NCBI RefSeq assembly: GCF_024296925.1 | Contig: NZ_CP101125.1 | Location: 932,501 to 996,500, forward strand | DNA length: 64,000 nucleotides | Direction of reading: 5' to 3' | From: Pseudomonas nunensis | GTDB taxonomy: Bacteria; Pseudomonadota; Gammaproteobacteria; Pseudomonadales; Pseudomonadaceae | Shown here: piece by piece, positions 36,497 through 45,000 of the stretch | How positions within the stretch are numbered: the stretch's first letter is position 1 | Layout of the letters: every line of letters begins with the position of its first letter | Position numbers and translations under genes: made by a program | Notes under the pieces: generated by a model | The model's database searches: none | Told to the model about the DNA's origin: nothing | What the model saw: only the letters and a program-made list of their open reading frames with translations

Positions 36497-37780
36497 TCAG
36501 ATCGGCACAATGATCCGACTGCGAGCTACACAAACATTGTCTTTCACTGCATAGCATTCCACGTAATGATCGCCTTGGAAGGTTGAGTGCTCGGTGATTT
36601 GGCTGTGGCCGCTGTCGATACGGATTTCGCCGCGAATCATATTTCGCTCGATGGCTTGGGGGCCCACATTCTTAACCTTCCAGTAGATCTTATAGGGTGG
36701 CGGCACATCGATCTCGGCGACCCAGAATGTCAACTCACGCTGCTTCGGAATCCGGTAGGTCATGACGCGAGACATGAGATTGCGAAGTCGGTCACCCTCG
36801 TTCTTAACCGAGCAATCGATGCGTAGGGTGTACTGGATGTCGAGGCTGAATTTTTGACCGATGAACTGCTCGACGTTCTTGACGCGGTTTTCCGTGATGG
36901 CCTGCTTCTTTTCCTGCTCGACGTATTCGGGGAAATGCTCGCCAAACACCGTGCTCCACCGCTCATGGGCAGCCTCGGCATCGTCAAGAGCCTCCTGTAA
37001 GCGCCTCAGCGCCTTTTTGGCTTTGGGGTGGAAGTTTCCTGATTTATTGACGATGGAGCCGCTACCGGGTGCACGCCACTGCTCCTTCTCCTCATCGATG
37101 TCTACCAGGTACGCGAAAAAATCCCGAGTCATTTCGCTGTAAGCGGCATAGGACTTGGCGTCGTAGTCCGTGGTGCTCTTGAGGAACTGGTAGCACAGTG
37201 TATCGATGAGCATCCCCTTTACCGGCACGCCATGATCGTTCTTCCAGGCTCGCACCATTTTGCAAAGACGCTTGAGGTTATGATTTTTGTCCTGGTTTAG
37301 CGTGTTGATCTCTTCGATTTCAGCGACCGGATTGCAAGTTTCCCAGCTGCCTCCATCATTGGCATCAGGGTAGGTGTAACTGCCATCCTCATGCTCGAAT
37401 GCCGGGAGCACCTCCACCACGTAGTCCGAGAAATTTATCGACACTACCTGCTGCTGGGCCCTCACCTCATGGTTCGGGAAGCGCTCTTTCAGCGCAAGCC
37501 GGATCTCACCCAGCAACGACGACTGGCTGTTGTTCTCGTAGCGCTGGAAGCGATCGTATACCGACCACGGCAGCACGAACGCCATATCCAGATCGCTCAC
37601 TCCGTGGACGGCGGTATGTCGACCGTACGAGCCGACCTGGCGGCAATGCTGGGTTTCTGAGGCACTGTCGTAGTATTTTCCGTTTAGCTTCTCAGTGACC
37701 TGCCGGTAGCTTTTGGAGATCTCGTCGGCATTCTTGACCGCCAGGTTTCTACGAAACTGCTCGAAAAGCTCTTTACTCAT
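36497..37780 (-). CDS. CD-NTase/SMODS nucleotidyltransferase with C-terminal AGS-C-like sensor
   Basis: 427 aa. The polymerase-beta-fold catalytic site is QVGSYGRHTAVHGVSDLDMAFVLP in outline: GS motif, then DLD for two metal-binding Asp. The third acidic strand appears as VVEVLPAFEH. A helical SMODS/OAS-like domain follows to about 300. The last 110 residues (from WKVKNVGPQAIERN to the end) resemble the adenylyl/guanylyl-and-SMODS C-terminal sensor. Such enzymes make cyclic or linear oligonucleotide signals that activate an effector. It overlaps the upstream SLATT gene by 8 nt, so the pair is one unit. Confidence 0.85.
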   Translation of the reverse strand: MSKELFEQFRRNLAVKNADEISKSYRQVTEKLNGKYYDSASETQHCRQVGSYGRHTAVHGVSDLDMAFVLPWSVYDRFQRYENNSQSSLLGEIRLALKERFPNHEVRAQQQVVSINFSDYVVEVLPAFEHEDGSYTYPDANDGGSWETCNPVAEIEEINTLNQDKNHNLKRLCKMVRAWKNDHGVPVKGMLIDTLCYQFLKSTTDYDAKSYAAYSEMTRDFFAYLVDIDEEKEQWRAPGSGSIVNKSGNFHPKAKKALRRLQEALDDAEAAHERWSTVFGEHFPEYVEQEKKQAITENRVKNVEQFIGQKFSLDIQYTLRIDCSVKNEGDRLRNLMSRVMTYRIPKQRELTFWVAEIDVPPPYKIYWKVKNVGPQAIERNMIRGEIRIDSGHSQITEHSTFQGDHYVECYAVKDNVCVARSRIIVPI

Positions 37781-38393
37781 GGGTGCAGACTTCCTTCAGT
37801 GAGAGTAGAAGTTCCGGGTGTGCGGTAAGCCATGACCCGCCCGCCAAAGCGATCAGAATCACTACGATCAGTGCGTAAGCTGAAAACGGGATTTTGTCCC
37901 TGAAGAACGTAAATTCACGGTGTTCTGCGATCCAGTCGATCTGTTGATCCCAAAAGAATTTTTTATGAGCAAGCCAGCCCGAAAACAGAATGTGCTTCCT
38001 CTGGCAGGCCGATCGGAAATCAGTGGTGATTTGATCCAGTTCGGCTTGATCGGCGGCGGTGAATTGCAGGTTGGATTTGCAACGAGCCGACATGCCCTTC
38101 AGCTGATCAAGCAACTGAGTCAGCTTGTTTCCAGCCTGGAAATATTGCTCTTTGGTGTCGGCGTAATAGGTGATGTAGAGGCTGCAGATGCCGATGACCG
38201 TGATGAGCGCTGAGACATGCTTTGCCGCCAAGAGATCGATGTAGAGCGCTAGCACACCGATCACCAAGGAAATCAGACCAATCCACCCTGGCGCTTTCTC
38301 AACGATGTCATAGGTGGAGAAGTGAAGTTTGGCTGAGTAACCGACGTCGTACGCCTTCTCGGCGATCAACTTCATTGCAACCTGCTGATCCAT
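37773..38393 (-). CDS. SLATT-type membrane effector
   Basis: 206 aa. Two adjacent TM helices (about 38-58 and 60-78, GWIGLISLVIGVLALYIDLL and VSALITVIGICSLYITYYAD) are followed by a long coiled helical region. A third hydrophobic segment (AYALIVVILIALAGGSWL) sits near the C-terminus. The N-terminal helix plus 2TM unit is the SLATT layout (SMODS- and SLOG-associating 2TM effector), predicted to perturb the membrane when the partner nucleotide signal appears. Overlap with the CD-NTase gene supports this reading. Confidence 0.75.
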   Translation of the reverse strand: MDQQVAMKLIAEKAYDVGYSAKLHFSTYDIVEKAPGWIGLISLVIGVLALYIDLLAAKHVSALITVIGICSLYITYYADTKEQYFQAGNKLTQLLDQLKGMSARCKSNLQFTAADQAELDQITTDFRSACQRKHILFSGWLAHKKFFWDQQIDWIAEHREFTFFRDKIPFSAYALIVVILIALAGGSWLTAHPELLLSLKEVCTHE

Positions 38394-38972
38394 TTAGCTT
38401 ACCTGCAGTGAGTCCCTAGAGATCGCCTGCCTACCGCAGATGTGCGATAGGCCGACGGCCCTGACGCCCTCAGATTGAGCTGGGCAGAGTGAAGAGGCGT
38501 TCCAGCGCAAGGCGATTCGTCAAGTGGCGGGGTAGATTTTAGCCACTTTATGCCATGTAATGGCCACTACATTTCTCTGTAAACATCGAATTTGAGAAGG
38601 AGCTTGCTTTGGTCGATACTACGGTTGTTGAGCGCGTTCTCTGCGTTGTTGATCCATGCCTTAGCTTCGTAGACACCTCCAAGCCTTAAAATGAGACCCA
38701 TTAGGAGGTGCCATGTCTGTGTGATCGGCGATGAGATTTATAATGTGTTCAGGATGATTGTTGAGTTTGCCTTGGAAGGCTTGCTAGCTTTCATTTATAA
38801 AAAACGTCAACGCGTCATTCTTCGATTGAGATGGGTCTCTAAAATCGTTAGAGGTACGCAACTGAACATCCATTCGCTCTTGTAGGCTAGCGCAAATCAT
38901 AAGGCTTCAGATCTTCTGCAATTTATAATTCGCTGCCTCGACCTAAAGCCGTCGATATTGCCTTGATCGCCG
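38394..38972. other. Intergenic region upstream of the SLATT/CD-NTase pair
   Basis: 579 nt. It must contain the promoter of the SLATT gene. On the minus strand an open frame at 38567-38701 encodes 44 plausible helical residues (RLGGVYEAKAWINNAENALN) but has no ribosome site and may be the C-terminal scrap of a lost gene. A plus-strand frame at 38691-38885 is not convincing. Nothing else is clear. Confidence 0.4.
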
Positions 38973-39443
38973 CTAGTCCTTCTGCCAGTACCGATACACC
39001 GTGGAGCTGGCCAATCCAAGCCTCCGCGCCACCTCAGCCTGCCTCAATCCTAACGCTTTCAGTTCTCTCACGGCATCGGCATTCTCGGTTTTGCCAGGCT
39101 TACCTGAAGGTCTCTTTTTCAGCTCTTTGCCCATAAATTGATTCCGGACAAGCTGCTCTCCTCCGTCTGCTTTGAATGAGGCAAGCTCTGCGCGTGCTCG
39201 CTCTAGAGTGGTGTCGGTAGGCTCATCCTTCTGGATAGCGACACAGAGGGCCATAAGAGCAACAGGATCGAAATGGAGGGCCTCTGCTATCTCGATCAAT
39301 TTCGAAACCGTGATATTGCTCTTTCCTTGCTCCAGCTTTCCTATGTTTGCTTTCGCACTGACGTCTGCCAAATCACCGTAGTCAAAACCTCGGATTGTCC
39401 TGATTGCCCTGAGTGCTCCGGCGATCTCATTCTTAAGCGACAT
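38973..39443 (-). CDS. XRE-family regulator with C-terminal recombinase-type HTH
   Basis: 156 aa. The N-terminal lambda-repressor-like HTH (about 5-60) includes DLADVSAKANIGKLEQGKSN and a VSKLIEIAEAL helix. A second, Hin/resolvase-like HTH at the end reads LGLRQAEVARRLGLASSTVYRYW. Two DNA-binding domains at opposite ends joined by a basic linker is an unusual but recurrent Pseudomonas layout. Start at 39443 after AGGGCAGACC; an ATG at 39474 is possible. Likely a local regulator of the accessory genes. Confidence 0.75.
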   Translation of the reverse strand: MSLKNEIAGALRAIRTIRGFDYGDLADVSAKANIGKLEQGKSNITVSKLIEIAEALHFDPVALMALCVAIQKDEPTDTTLERARAELASFKADGGEQLVRNQFMGKELKKRPSGKPGKTENADAVRELKALGLRQAEVARRLGLASSTVYRYWQKD

Positions 39444-39647
39444 GGTCTGCCCTAAAAGCGAGGATAGAGCCATAACGCCTGTCTTCCGATAAACCACGTT
39501 TAGTGGTAGTATCGGAAATGTGCGGTAACGCCTTCTCAGAGCTAAGCCGCACAATCATAGTTTCAGAGTCTTTTCGAGATGGGCATCAGGCAGTTTGAGC
39601 GTCCTGAGCGCCCAAACATATCACATGTATTGTCAGAGGCTTTTTGA

Positions 39648-40056
39648 TTGAAACTCGAAGAAAATCAAGCAGCCGGTGAGCTCCTCTCCAGCAATGGAGA
39701 GCCTCGGTATGGTTCTACGGAAAGCGAAGAGAGCTTGATTCAGTTGGTACGAGGCCGCTTTCCAAACAAAGGTTTTTGCATCGTCCAGCAGTGGACGATC
39801 GTGCGCGCGATAGCGAGTGATGGGGATCTCACTAAAATCCATGTCCATGGCCACCTGCCGCTCTTTGTTTTCGCCGAAAAAGTCATCCTAGACAGCCGAG
39901 GACGGTTCGATTACGGAAAATTGGGTGCGCAGCACCATGGCCATTTCGTTCCAAGACGGCTTTCTCTTTGAAACCAGAAACACTGTGTACCTCTTTGCGG
40001 GAGACGGCGACGAAAAGTCAGCCAGTCTCGCTGCAATACTGTCTCTTTATCAGTGA
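39648..40056 (+). pseudogene. Frameshifted paralogue of the 41424-41828 gene
   Basis: The first 270 nt encode ESLIQLVRGRFPNKGFCIVQ and VILDSRGRF, matching DELIALAANAFPGKAFCVVK and IVLDSKGRF of the gene at 41424. After GRFDYGK the frame is off by one. Removing one base near 39917-39925 gives WVRSTMAISFQDGFLFETRN and TVYLFAGDGDEKSASLAAIL, matching WVRSNFGVSFTEGSMFETKS in the intact copy. Length 409 nt is one base over a whole number of codons. Start is probably TTG at 39648. Unknown function. Confidence 0.7.
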
Positions 40057-40098
40057 TATTGGCTGCGACTGCGGTCTGTAGATCCACGGGAATGTGAA

Positions 40099-40521
40099 AT
40101 GTTTAGAAGTCATGAGACCGCTGCCGAGGGCGCTCCTAATATTTTTGGAGATGGATATTCGAACTGGCGCATGTTTGAACGCCACTTAGCTCATCCGTGG
40201 TATCACGTCGTCCTTGAAGAGTGCTTGGATGGCAAGGTATGGCCACGTTCCCTGATGATTAGCGACGTCGATAAGCTTGAAGAAATACTTTCTCAACAAA
40301 CCAGTGAGTTTCTCGTTACGGAGATTCAGGTCGTCACGCCCGGCTGGATGAATAGAACTGGTAAGTGGAAGATGGAAATGCTTTCGGGGCTGTTGGTCGG
40401 ATATGACTCCAATGGAGCTCGTGTTTGCCTTCATAACATAGGCGATGAAAAGGCTTATACCGATGCCCCAGGACGTCTTGTTGACCCTCACTCTCTCAAA
40501 GGGCTTCGAGTGATTTTTTAA
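40099..40521 (+). CDS. Unknown protein
   Basis: 140 aa soluble protein (HLAHPWYHVVLEECLDGKVW, VVTPGWMNRTGKWKME). No recognised domain. It follows the broken paralogue above by 42 nt, same strand. The arrangement paralogue-plus-unknown repeats at 41424/41877, although this protein and that at 41877 are not visibly related. Confidence 0.5.
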   Translation: MFRSHETAAEGAPNIFGDGYSNWRMFERHLAHPWYHVVLEECLDGKVWPRSLMISDVDKLEEILSQQTSEFLVTEIQVVTPGWMNRTGKWKMEMLSGLLVGYDSNGARVCLHNIGDEKAYTDAPGRLVDPHSLKGLRVIF

Positions 40522-40627
40522 TCCGAGTACGTAACCCGCAGCCTCTCCCGGCAAGGCGCGCCATGCTCGGAGGCCGCCGGCCGCAGCTGTATGCAATGTA
40601 CAACTAAATCGAAAGTGGTCGTCTGCT

Positions 40628-41356
40628 ATGAAAATTCAGATTTACTCAGATCTTCACCTCGGTTTCGCTCGATTCGAGCCCACCCCTAGCGACGCGGACG
40701 TAGTCATTCTCGCTGGTGACATTGATATCAAATCTCGCGGAGTGAACTGGGCGAACGACACATTCCATTGCCCTGTGATCTACGTCTGTGGAAATCATGA
40801 GTACTACAGCGGCCACATTGATCGCACGCTTCAAAAAATGAAGGACGCCGCCGCGCCACATGTCCATGTACTCGAAAATGAAGTTTTGACCCTCAACCAA
40901 ACCAGGTTTTTGGTCACTACAGCGTGGACAGACTACTCGTCGACCGGCGACGCCGTTGCGGCGAAACGCGCCGCTTGGGAACGAATGAACGACTTCACTG
41001 CCATCCGAACAGATGAGAGTTACCGACGCCTTCGTCCCGATGATTTGATCGCTAAATCTAAAGCAGCCTATGCCTGGCTCACACAGGAACTCGACAAACC
41101 TTTCGATGGCGAAACAGTTGTAGTAACGCACCATGCACCGGTACTGGATTACGTTGGTGATGAGCTTCCCACACACCTGGTGGCTGCTTATGCCAATGAC
41201 TGGAAGGAGCTCGTAGGCAGGGCCGATCTTTGGGTTTATGGGCACACTCACGTCTCAGCGGATTTCCTCACGAATGGGTGCCGTGTGATCTCCAACCCTC
41301 GCGGCTATCCGAATCAACAAACCGGTTTCAATCCGGATTTTCTGATCGAGATTTGA
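40628..41356 (+). CDS. Calcineurin-like metallophosphoesterase
   Basis: 242 aa. The dimetal phosphoesterase motifs are all present: SDLHLGF (DxH), VVILAGDID (GDxx), YVCGNHEYY (GNHE), VVVTHHAPV (H) and WVYGHTHVS (GHTH). It is cytoplasmic, without a signal peptide. Substrate unknown; relatives in Pseudomonas are annotated simply as metallophosphoesterases. The stop overlaps a 26-codon frame starting at 41356, whose status is unclear. Confidence 0.88.
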   Translation: MKIQIYSDLHLGFARFEPTPSDADVVILAGDIDIKSRGVNWANDTFHCPVIYVCGNHEYYSGHIDRTLQKMKDAAAPHVHVLENEVLTLNQTRFLVTTAWTDYSSTGDAVAAKRAAWERMNDFTAIRTDESYRRLRPDDLIAKSKAAYAWLTQELDKPFDGETVVVTHHAPVLDYVGDELPTHLVAAYANDWKELVGRADLWVYGHTHVSADFLTNGCRVISNPRGYPNQQTGFNPDFLIEI

Positions 41357-41423
41357 TGAATAGTCGTTCACCAACGAACCTCAGCGAACTGAATTTCGCT
41401 GCGTACGAATTCGAGAAACTCAC

Positions 41424-41828
41424 ATGGTTACGTTAAAAGAGATCTCCCAGCTCCTTTACGGCGCAGGCGAGGAGGTGGCCGGCTGGCAGGGCACCCAGGA
41501 CGAGCTGATTGCATTGGCCGCAAACGCCTTCCCTGGCAAAGCCTTCTGTGTTGTGAAGCAGTGGATCCTGATCGACCTTACGGTTAACTCTGATGAGAAA
41601 GAAAAGCTCACCGGGCTCGGTCTACTTCCCGCAACGCTTTTCGCTCACGAAATCGTCCTAGACAGCAAAGGCCGCTTCCAGCCTCAAATGTGGGTGCGCA
41701 GCAATTTCGGTGTGTCTTTCACTGAAGGCTCCATGTTTGAAACCAAAAGTACGGTCTATCTCCTCCTCGGGCCAGGACTGAGAAAAGAGGCCAGCATTGG
41801 TGCTGCTTTTTCGATGAAAGCAGGGTGA
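41424..41828 (+). CDS. Unknown protein, intact member of a two-copy family
   Basis: 134 aa. Segments DELIALAANAFPGKAFCVVK, TLFAHEIVLDSKGRFQPQMW and MFETKSTVYLLLGPG are shared with the frameshifted copy at 39648, which marks them as the conserved core. Small alpha/beta soluble protein, no TM. GAGAAACTCAC precedes the ATG. Not recognised beyond this. Confidence 0.6.
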   Translation: MVTLKEISQLLYGAGEEVAGWQGTQDELIALAANAFPGKAFCVVKQWILIDLTVNSDEKEKLTGLGLLPATLFAHEIVLDSKGRFQPQMWVRSNFGVSFTEGSMFETKSTVYLLLGPGLRKEASIGAAFSMKAG

Positions 41829-41876
41829 GCGATGCTCGCAGACAATTAAACAGAGTCGTTTTGGAGCATGGGTTTG

Positions 41877-42233
41877 ATGCCAGAAGTAACTGAGTTGGAG
41901 TTCCACAGTAAAGATTTAAGCGACTTTCAGCTGAGTCGCTTGGTGCGAGCAAGCCTTCGAAAATACACGGTGCCAGTCACTGCTTTCATTAGCGACGCTG
42001 TCTTCGCGGATGACACATGCCTGGGCGTTTCCTTCGACCATGCTGAGCGTGACGATGCGTACCATAGGGTGGATGGTTCTATTCTCCGGACAGGTAAAAT
42101 TCAGTCAGCGAGGAAAGAAGGGCGGTTTTGGCTGCTCGAAACCCAAGACGGCAACTACGTCATCGCTAGCTTCAAGCGAGACCTCGGAAGAGCGAGCTTT
42201 CTCAAGCTTCTTCACTCCGCTGACCCGTGCTGA
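41877..42233 (+). CDS. Unknown protein
   Basis: 118 aa, soluble; FISDAVFADDTCLGVSFDH and GRFWLLETQDGNYVIASFKR form a beta-rich core. The start is 41877 (GGAG about 10 nt upstream) rather than the ATG at 41868. It follows the 41424 gene by 48 nt and is probably co-transcribed with it. Confidence 0.5.
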   Translation: MPEVTELEFHSKDLSDFQLSRLVRASLRKYTVPVTAFISDAVFADDTCLGVSFDHAERDDAYHRVDGSILRTGKIQSARKEGRFWLLETQDGNYVIASFKRDLGRASFLKLLHSADPC

Positions 42234-42283
42234 GTGATGCTCAGGCCACCAACTAGGTTTCGTGCGACTCCGATGCGGCTGGC

Positions 42284-42625
42284 TCAATAGCCGTAATCGT
42301 TAAGCAATTTCTTCAAAAACTCACGCCGCCGTTGGACGATGCTCAAAATGAGATAGTCGCGGTCGGTGTCTCTGGTCGACAAATGCCCAGCGTCCACAAG
42401 ACCGTGGATATAGCCTTCGGCTCTGCCCTTAGCTTCGAGCAGTGCCTCTTTGGATGTGCTTTTGTAAATGTCTACAGCGATGAGCTCCCACCGCTTTTTC
42501 TGACGGTGCCCAACGGGGTCATCGGAAAATTTCGGGGCGTTGATCAGAGTGTTGAAATCGGCATGTACGTTTGGTGTGTTCAAAGCAGATTCTCGGAACG
42601 GTGATAACTGAGCGGAGGCTATCAT
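42284..42625 (-). CDS. Unknown small protein
   Basis: 113 aa if started at the ATG at 42625; a TTG at 42583 with GAG upstream is an alternative that removes 14 residues. The C-terminal half is helical and basic (ILSIVQRRREFLKKLLNDYG) and the middle (ELIAVDIYKSTSKEALLEAK) is amphipathic. It is the only minus-strand gene in this small cluster. Function unknown. Confidence 0.45.
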   Translation of the reverse strand: MIASAQLSPFRESALNTPNVHADFNTLINAPKFSDDPVGHRQKKRWELIAVDIYKSTSKEALLEAKGRAEGYIHGLVDAGHLSTRDTDRDYLILSIVQRRREFLKKLLNDYGY

Positions 42626-42781
42626 GCGCACACTATATCGCTTGTTGTTGGCTGGTTTTTATAGGCGCTGGCGCGAAGGGGCGACATCAATGATGGTGCC
42701 CGCTTTCGGTGGCGTCTTTCAACGTTGTGGCGCGTACAGGCAGTGCTATTCAGCGAGTACATTCCTAGCCCGGAGTTCGAT

Positions 42782-43081
42782 ATGGGATACCTCAGCCTAG
42801 AGGACATCTACCCCGATGACGTAAAGATATATGGCCATCTGCGGGTGGGGATGACCGACCTCTACGTAAAAGACAATCATGCCGTTTATGGTGTGGTTAC
42901 GCGTGGTCAATACCGCGAGCTGACCAGCAGGTTACTGCGTGACGAAGCATTGCAAATCATCATCAGCGCTAAGCTCGCAGCGTTGCCTGAGGATTACGAT
43001 CCGTGGATAAGGCGGATCGAGCGCAATCGCGCCTTACACGCTAGGTATGGGGACAAGTTCGATCCTTGGGCAGACGACTGA
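42782..43081 (+). CDS. Unknown small protein
   Basis: 99 aa, acidic, with YLSLEDIYPDDVKIYGHLRV and KLAALPEDYDPWIRRIERNR. The ATG at 42782 has GGAG six bases upstream; the frame extends to a TTG at 42725 without a site. Unknown. It lies 130 nt upstream of the LexA box of umuD, so is probably not in that operon. Confidence 0.5.
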   Translation: MGYLSLEDIYPDDVKIYGHLRVGMTDLYVKDNHAVYGVVTRGQYRELTSRLLRDEALQIIISAKLAALPEDYDPWIRRIERNRALHARYGDKFDPWADD

Positions 43082-43210
43082 CAGAGCCCACGTCCAATCA
43101 CAAACGCAGCGCCTCATCTTATTCGGCAGACCTGGTAGTTACGCTTGTCGCAAATCCATCGGTCGAAATTTCCTTTCGCGAGATTGACCGCAAGCGCGCT
43201 TCGACGTTAA

Positions 43211-43226
43211 CTGTATGTATATACAG
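43211..43226. promoter_or_regulatory. LexA (SOS) box of umuDC
   Basis: CTGTATGTATATACAG matches the CTGT-N8-ACAG consensus with full dyad ends, 21 nt upstream of the umuD start. Confidence 0.93.
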
Positions 43227-43246
43227 TTTCAGTTAAGGCATTGCTC

Positions 43247-43681
43247 ATGAGCGTCACCATCCTCGGCCCACTTGCAGCAGGGGGAGTCCAGCTTCCGTTT
43301 TACTCCTTCAAAGTCCCTGCAGGCTTCCCATCGCCGGCTGCGGATCACCTTGAGCAACACATATCTATCGACGAGCTTCTGGACATTCGAGCACCGCATA
43401 TCTATCTGGTGCGCATCGAAGGAAGCAGCATGGAAGGTGCTGGAATATTTGATGGTGATATGGCGGTTGTTGATCGCTCGATCACCGCTGAGCATGGGCA
43501 CATCGTGATTGCTGCTGTTAATTGTGAGCCGGTCTGCAAGCGCCTTTGCAAACGTGGGCCCAATGTCATCTTGATGTCCGAGAACGTAGGTTACCCGCCA
43601 CGATACATCCTCGAAGGCGATGAGCTGATCATCTGGGGAGTGGTGACATTCAGTGTGCGTGCTCATGATCCAAAAGCCTGA
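43247..43681 (+). CDS. umuD: UmuD-type translesion polymerase V autoproteolytic subunit
   Basis: 144 aa S24 peptidase. The nucleophile serine is in IEGSSMEGAGI and the general-base lysine in NCEPVCKRLCK. A probable self-cleavage site is in the PAADH stretch near residue 30. After RecA-stimulated cleavage the product joins UmuC as polymerase V. The preceding LexA box shows SOS control. The ATG at 43247 is used (a TTG two codons earlier is unlikely). It overlaps umuC by 17 nt. Also called rulA in pseudomonads. Confidence 0.93.
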   Translation: MSVTILGPLAAGGVQLPFYSFKVPAGFPSPAADHLEQHISIDELLDIRAPHIYLVRIEGSSMEGAGIFDGDMAVVDRSITAEHGHIVIAAVNCEPVCKRLCKRGPNVILMSENVGYPPRYILEGDELIIWGVVTFSVRAHDPKA

Positions 43682-44948
43682 GCCCGTCTTCGCTCTCATC
43701 GACTGCAACAGCTTCTACGCGAGCTGTGAGCGAGTCTTCCGTCCAGACTTGGCCAAGACTCCCATCGTGGTGCTCAGCAACAACGATGGATGCGTGATTG
43801 CCCGCAGCTATGACGCAAAACCTTTCGTGAAAATGGGTGAGCCGTTCTTTCAGATCAAGCACAAACTCAAGCAGCATGGCATCGTCGCGTTTTCATCGAA
43901 CTATGCCCTTTATGGTGACATGAGCGAGCGAGTGATGAGTGTCATCGAATCGCTCGTGCCAGCTGTCGAGGTGTACAGCATCGATGAGGCGTTCGCGGAT
44001 TTATCAGGTGTGCCAGGTGATCTTGAGGCGCTTGGTCGTCGTATCCGTGCGCAGGTATATCGCGGCACTGGAATCCCTGTCGGTGTTGGTATCGCTGGCA
44101 CTAAAACCCTCAGCAAGCTGGCCAATCACGCCGCTAAAAAATGGCAAGTACAGAGTGGTGGTGTGGTTGATCTTCGTGACCAAACCAAGCGCGATTGGGT
44201 GCTGAAGAAATGCTCGGTCTCGGACGTCTGGGGAGTTGGACGCAAGATGACTCTTCACCTCGAAGGCATGGGCATTAAGTCCGCTTGGGATCTCTCCAAA
44301 ACCGATCCCTGGACGTTGCGTAAGAAATTCAGCGTAGTGGTTGAGAAGACGGCGCGGGAGCTCGCGGGTACGCCATGCCTTGAGCTTGACGAGCCTGATC
44401 CACCAAAGCAGGAAATTTGCTGCAGTCGAATGTTCGGCAAACGTCTCACCGAGATAGCGACGATCAAGGAGGCGGTCGCTACATATATGATGCGAGCCAC
44501 GGAGAAACTTCGGGCTCAGAAGTCCTTGTGCAAGAAAATAAGGGTCAGCATTCGCACCGGTATGTTCAATCCGGAGGAAGCCAAATACGCTAATGGAGTC
44601 TTGGTCGAATTACCGTACCCAACTGACGATGTCCGGTTGATGACAAAGGCTGCCGTGGAAGCAGTGGATCGAGTCTTCCGACCTGGTTTCAAATACAGCA
44701 AAGCTGAGGTGCTTCTGGTCAACCTATGCCAGAAGGGCGAGTACACCGACGACTTGTTTTCGATCTCTCAACCGGAAGCGACCGAGAAAGTAATGGGCGT
44801 TTTAGATGCCATCAATGGCAGGTGGGGTAGGGGGACGATGCGTCTCGCGAGTGTGCCAACTGATCCAGACTGGGGGATGCGCCGGGAGATGATGAGCCAG
44901 AGTTTTACGACGCGGGTTGATCAGCTATGGACAGTGTACTGTAAATAG
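43665..44948 (+). CDS. umuC: UmuC-type Y-family DNA polymerase V catalytic subunit
   Basis: 427 aa. The Y-family active site is intact: FALIDCNSFYASCERVF (Asp), VVLSNNDGCVIARS and EVYSIDEAFADLSG (Asp-Glu). A helix-hairpin-helix (SDVWGVGRKMTLHLEGMGI) and the little-finger domain follow, and the C-terminus ends with the UmuC-specific tail. Performs error-prone bypass of lesions. The start at 43665 lies inside umuD. Equivalent to RulB in Pseudomonas plasmids and genomes. Confidence 0.94.
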   Translation: MIQKPEPVFALIDCNSFYASCERVFRPDLAKTPIVVLSNNDGCVIARSYDAKPFVKMGEPFFQIKHKLKQHGIVAFSSNYALYGDMSERVMSVIESLVPAVEVYSIDEAFADLSGVPGDLEALGRRIRAQVYRGTGIPVGVGIAGTKTLSKLANHAAKKWQVQSGGVVDLRDQTKRDWVLKKCSVSDVWGVGRKMTLHLEGMGIKSAWDLSKTDPWTLRKKFSVVVEKTARELAGTPCLELDEPDPPKQEICCSRMFGKRLTEIATIKEAVATYMMRATEKLRAQKSLCKKIRVSIRTGMFNPEEAKYANGVLVELPYPTDDVRLMTKAAVEAVDRVFRPGFKYSKAEVLLVNLCQKGEYTDDLFSISQPEATEKVMGVLDAINGRWGRGTMRLASVPTDPDWGMRREMMSQSFTTRVDQLWTVYCK

Positions 44949-45000
44949 TCAGATGAGCAGGGCTCAGGTCACGCTAGAAAACCTATGAAAGGATCGGTCG

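Noticed and set aside
29931..38393. Retron, restriction-modification or toxin-antitoxin system
   Set aside because: No reverse transcriptase motif, no DNA methyltransferase motif (DPPY or similar) and no recognisable toxin-antitoxin pair in this stretch.
41356..41436. 26-codon frame overlapping the metallophosphoesterase stop
   Set aside because: TGATG coupling is present, but the peptide is polar and unremarkable and it overlaps the ATG of the 41424 gene; insufficient support.
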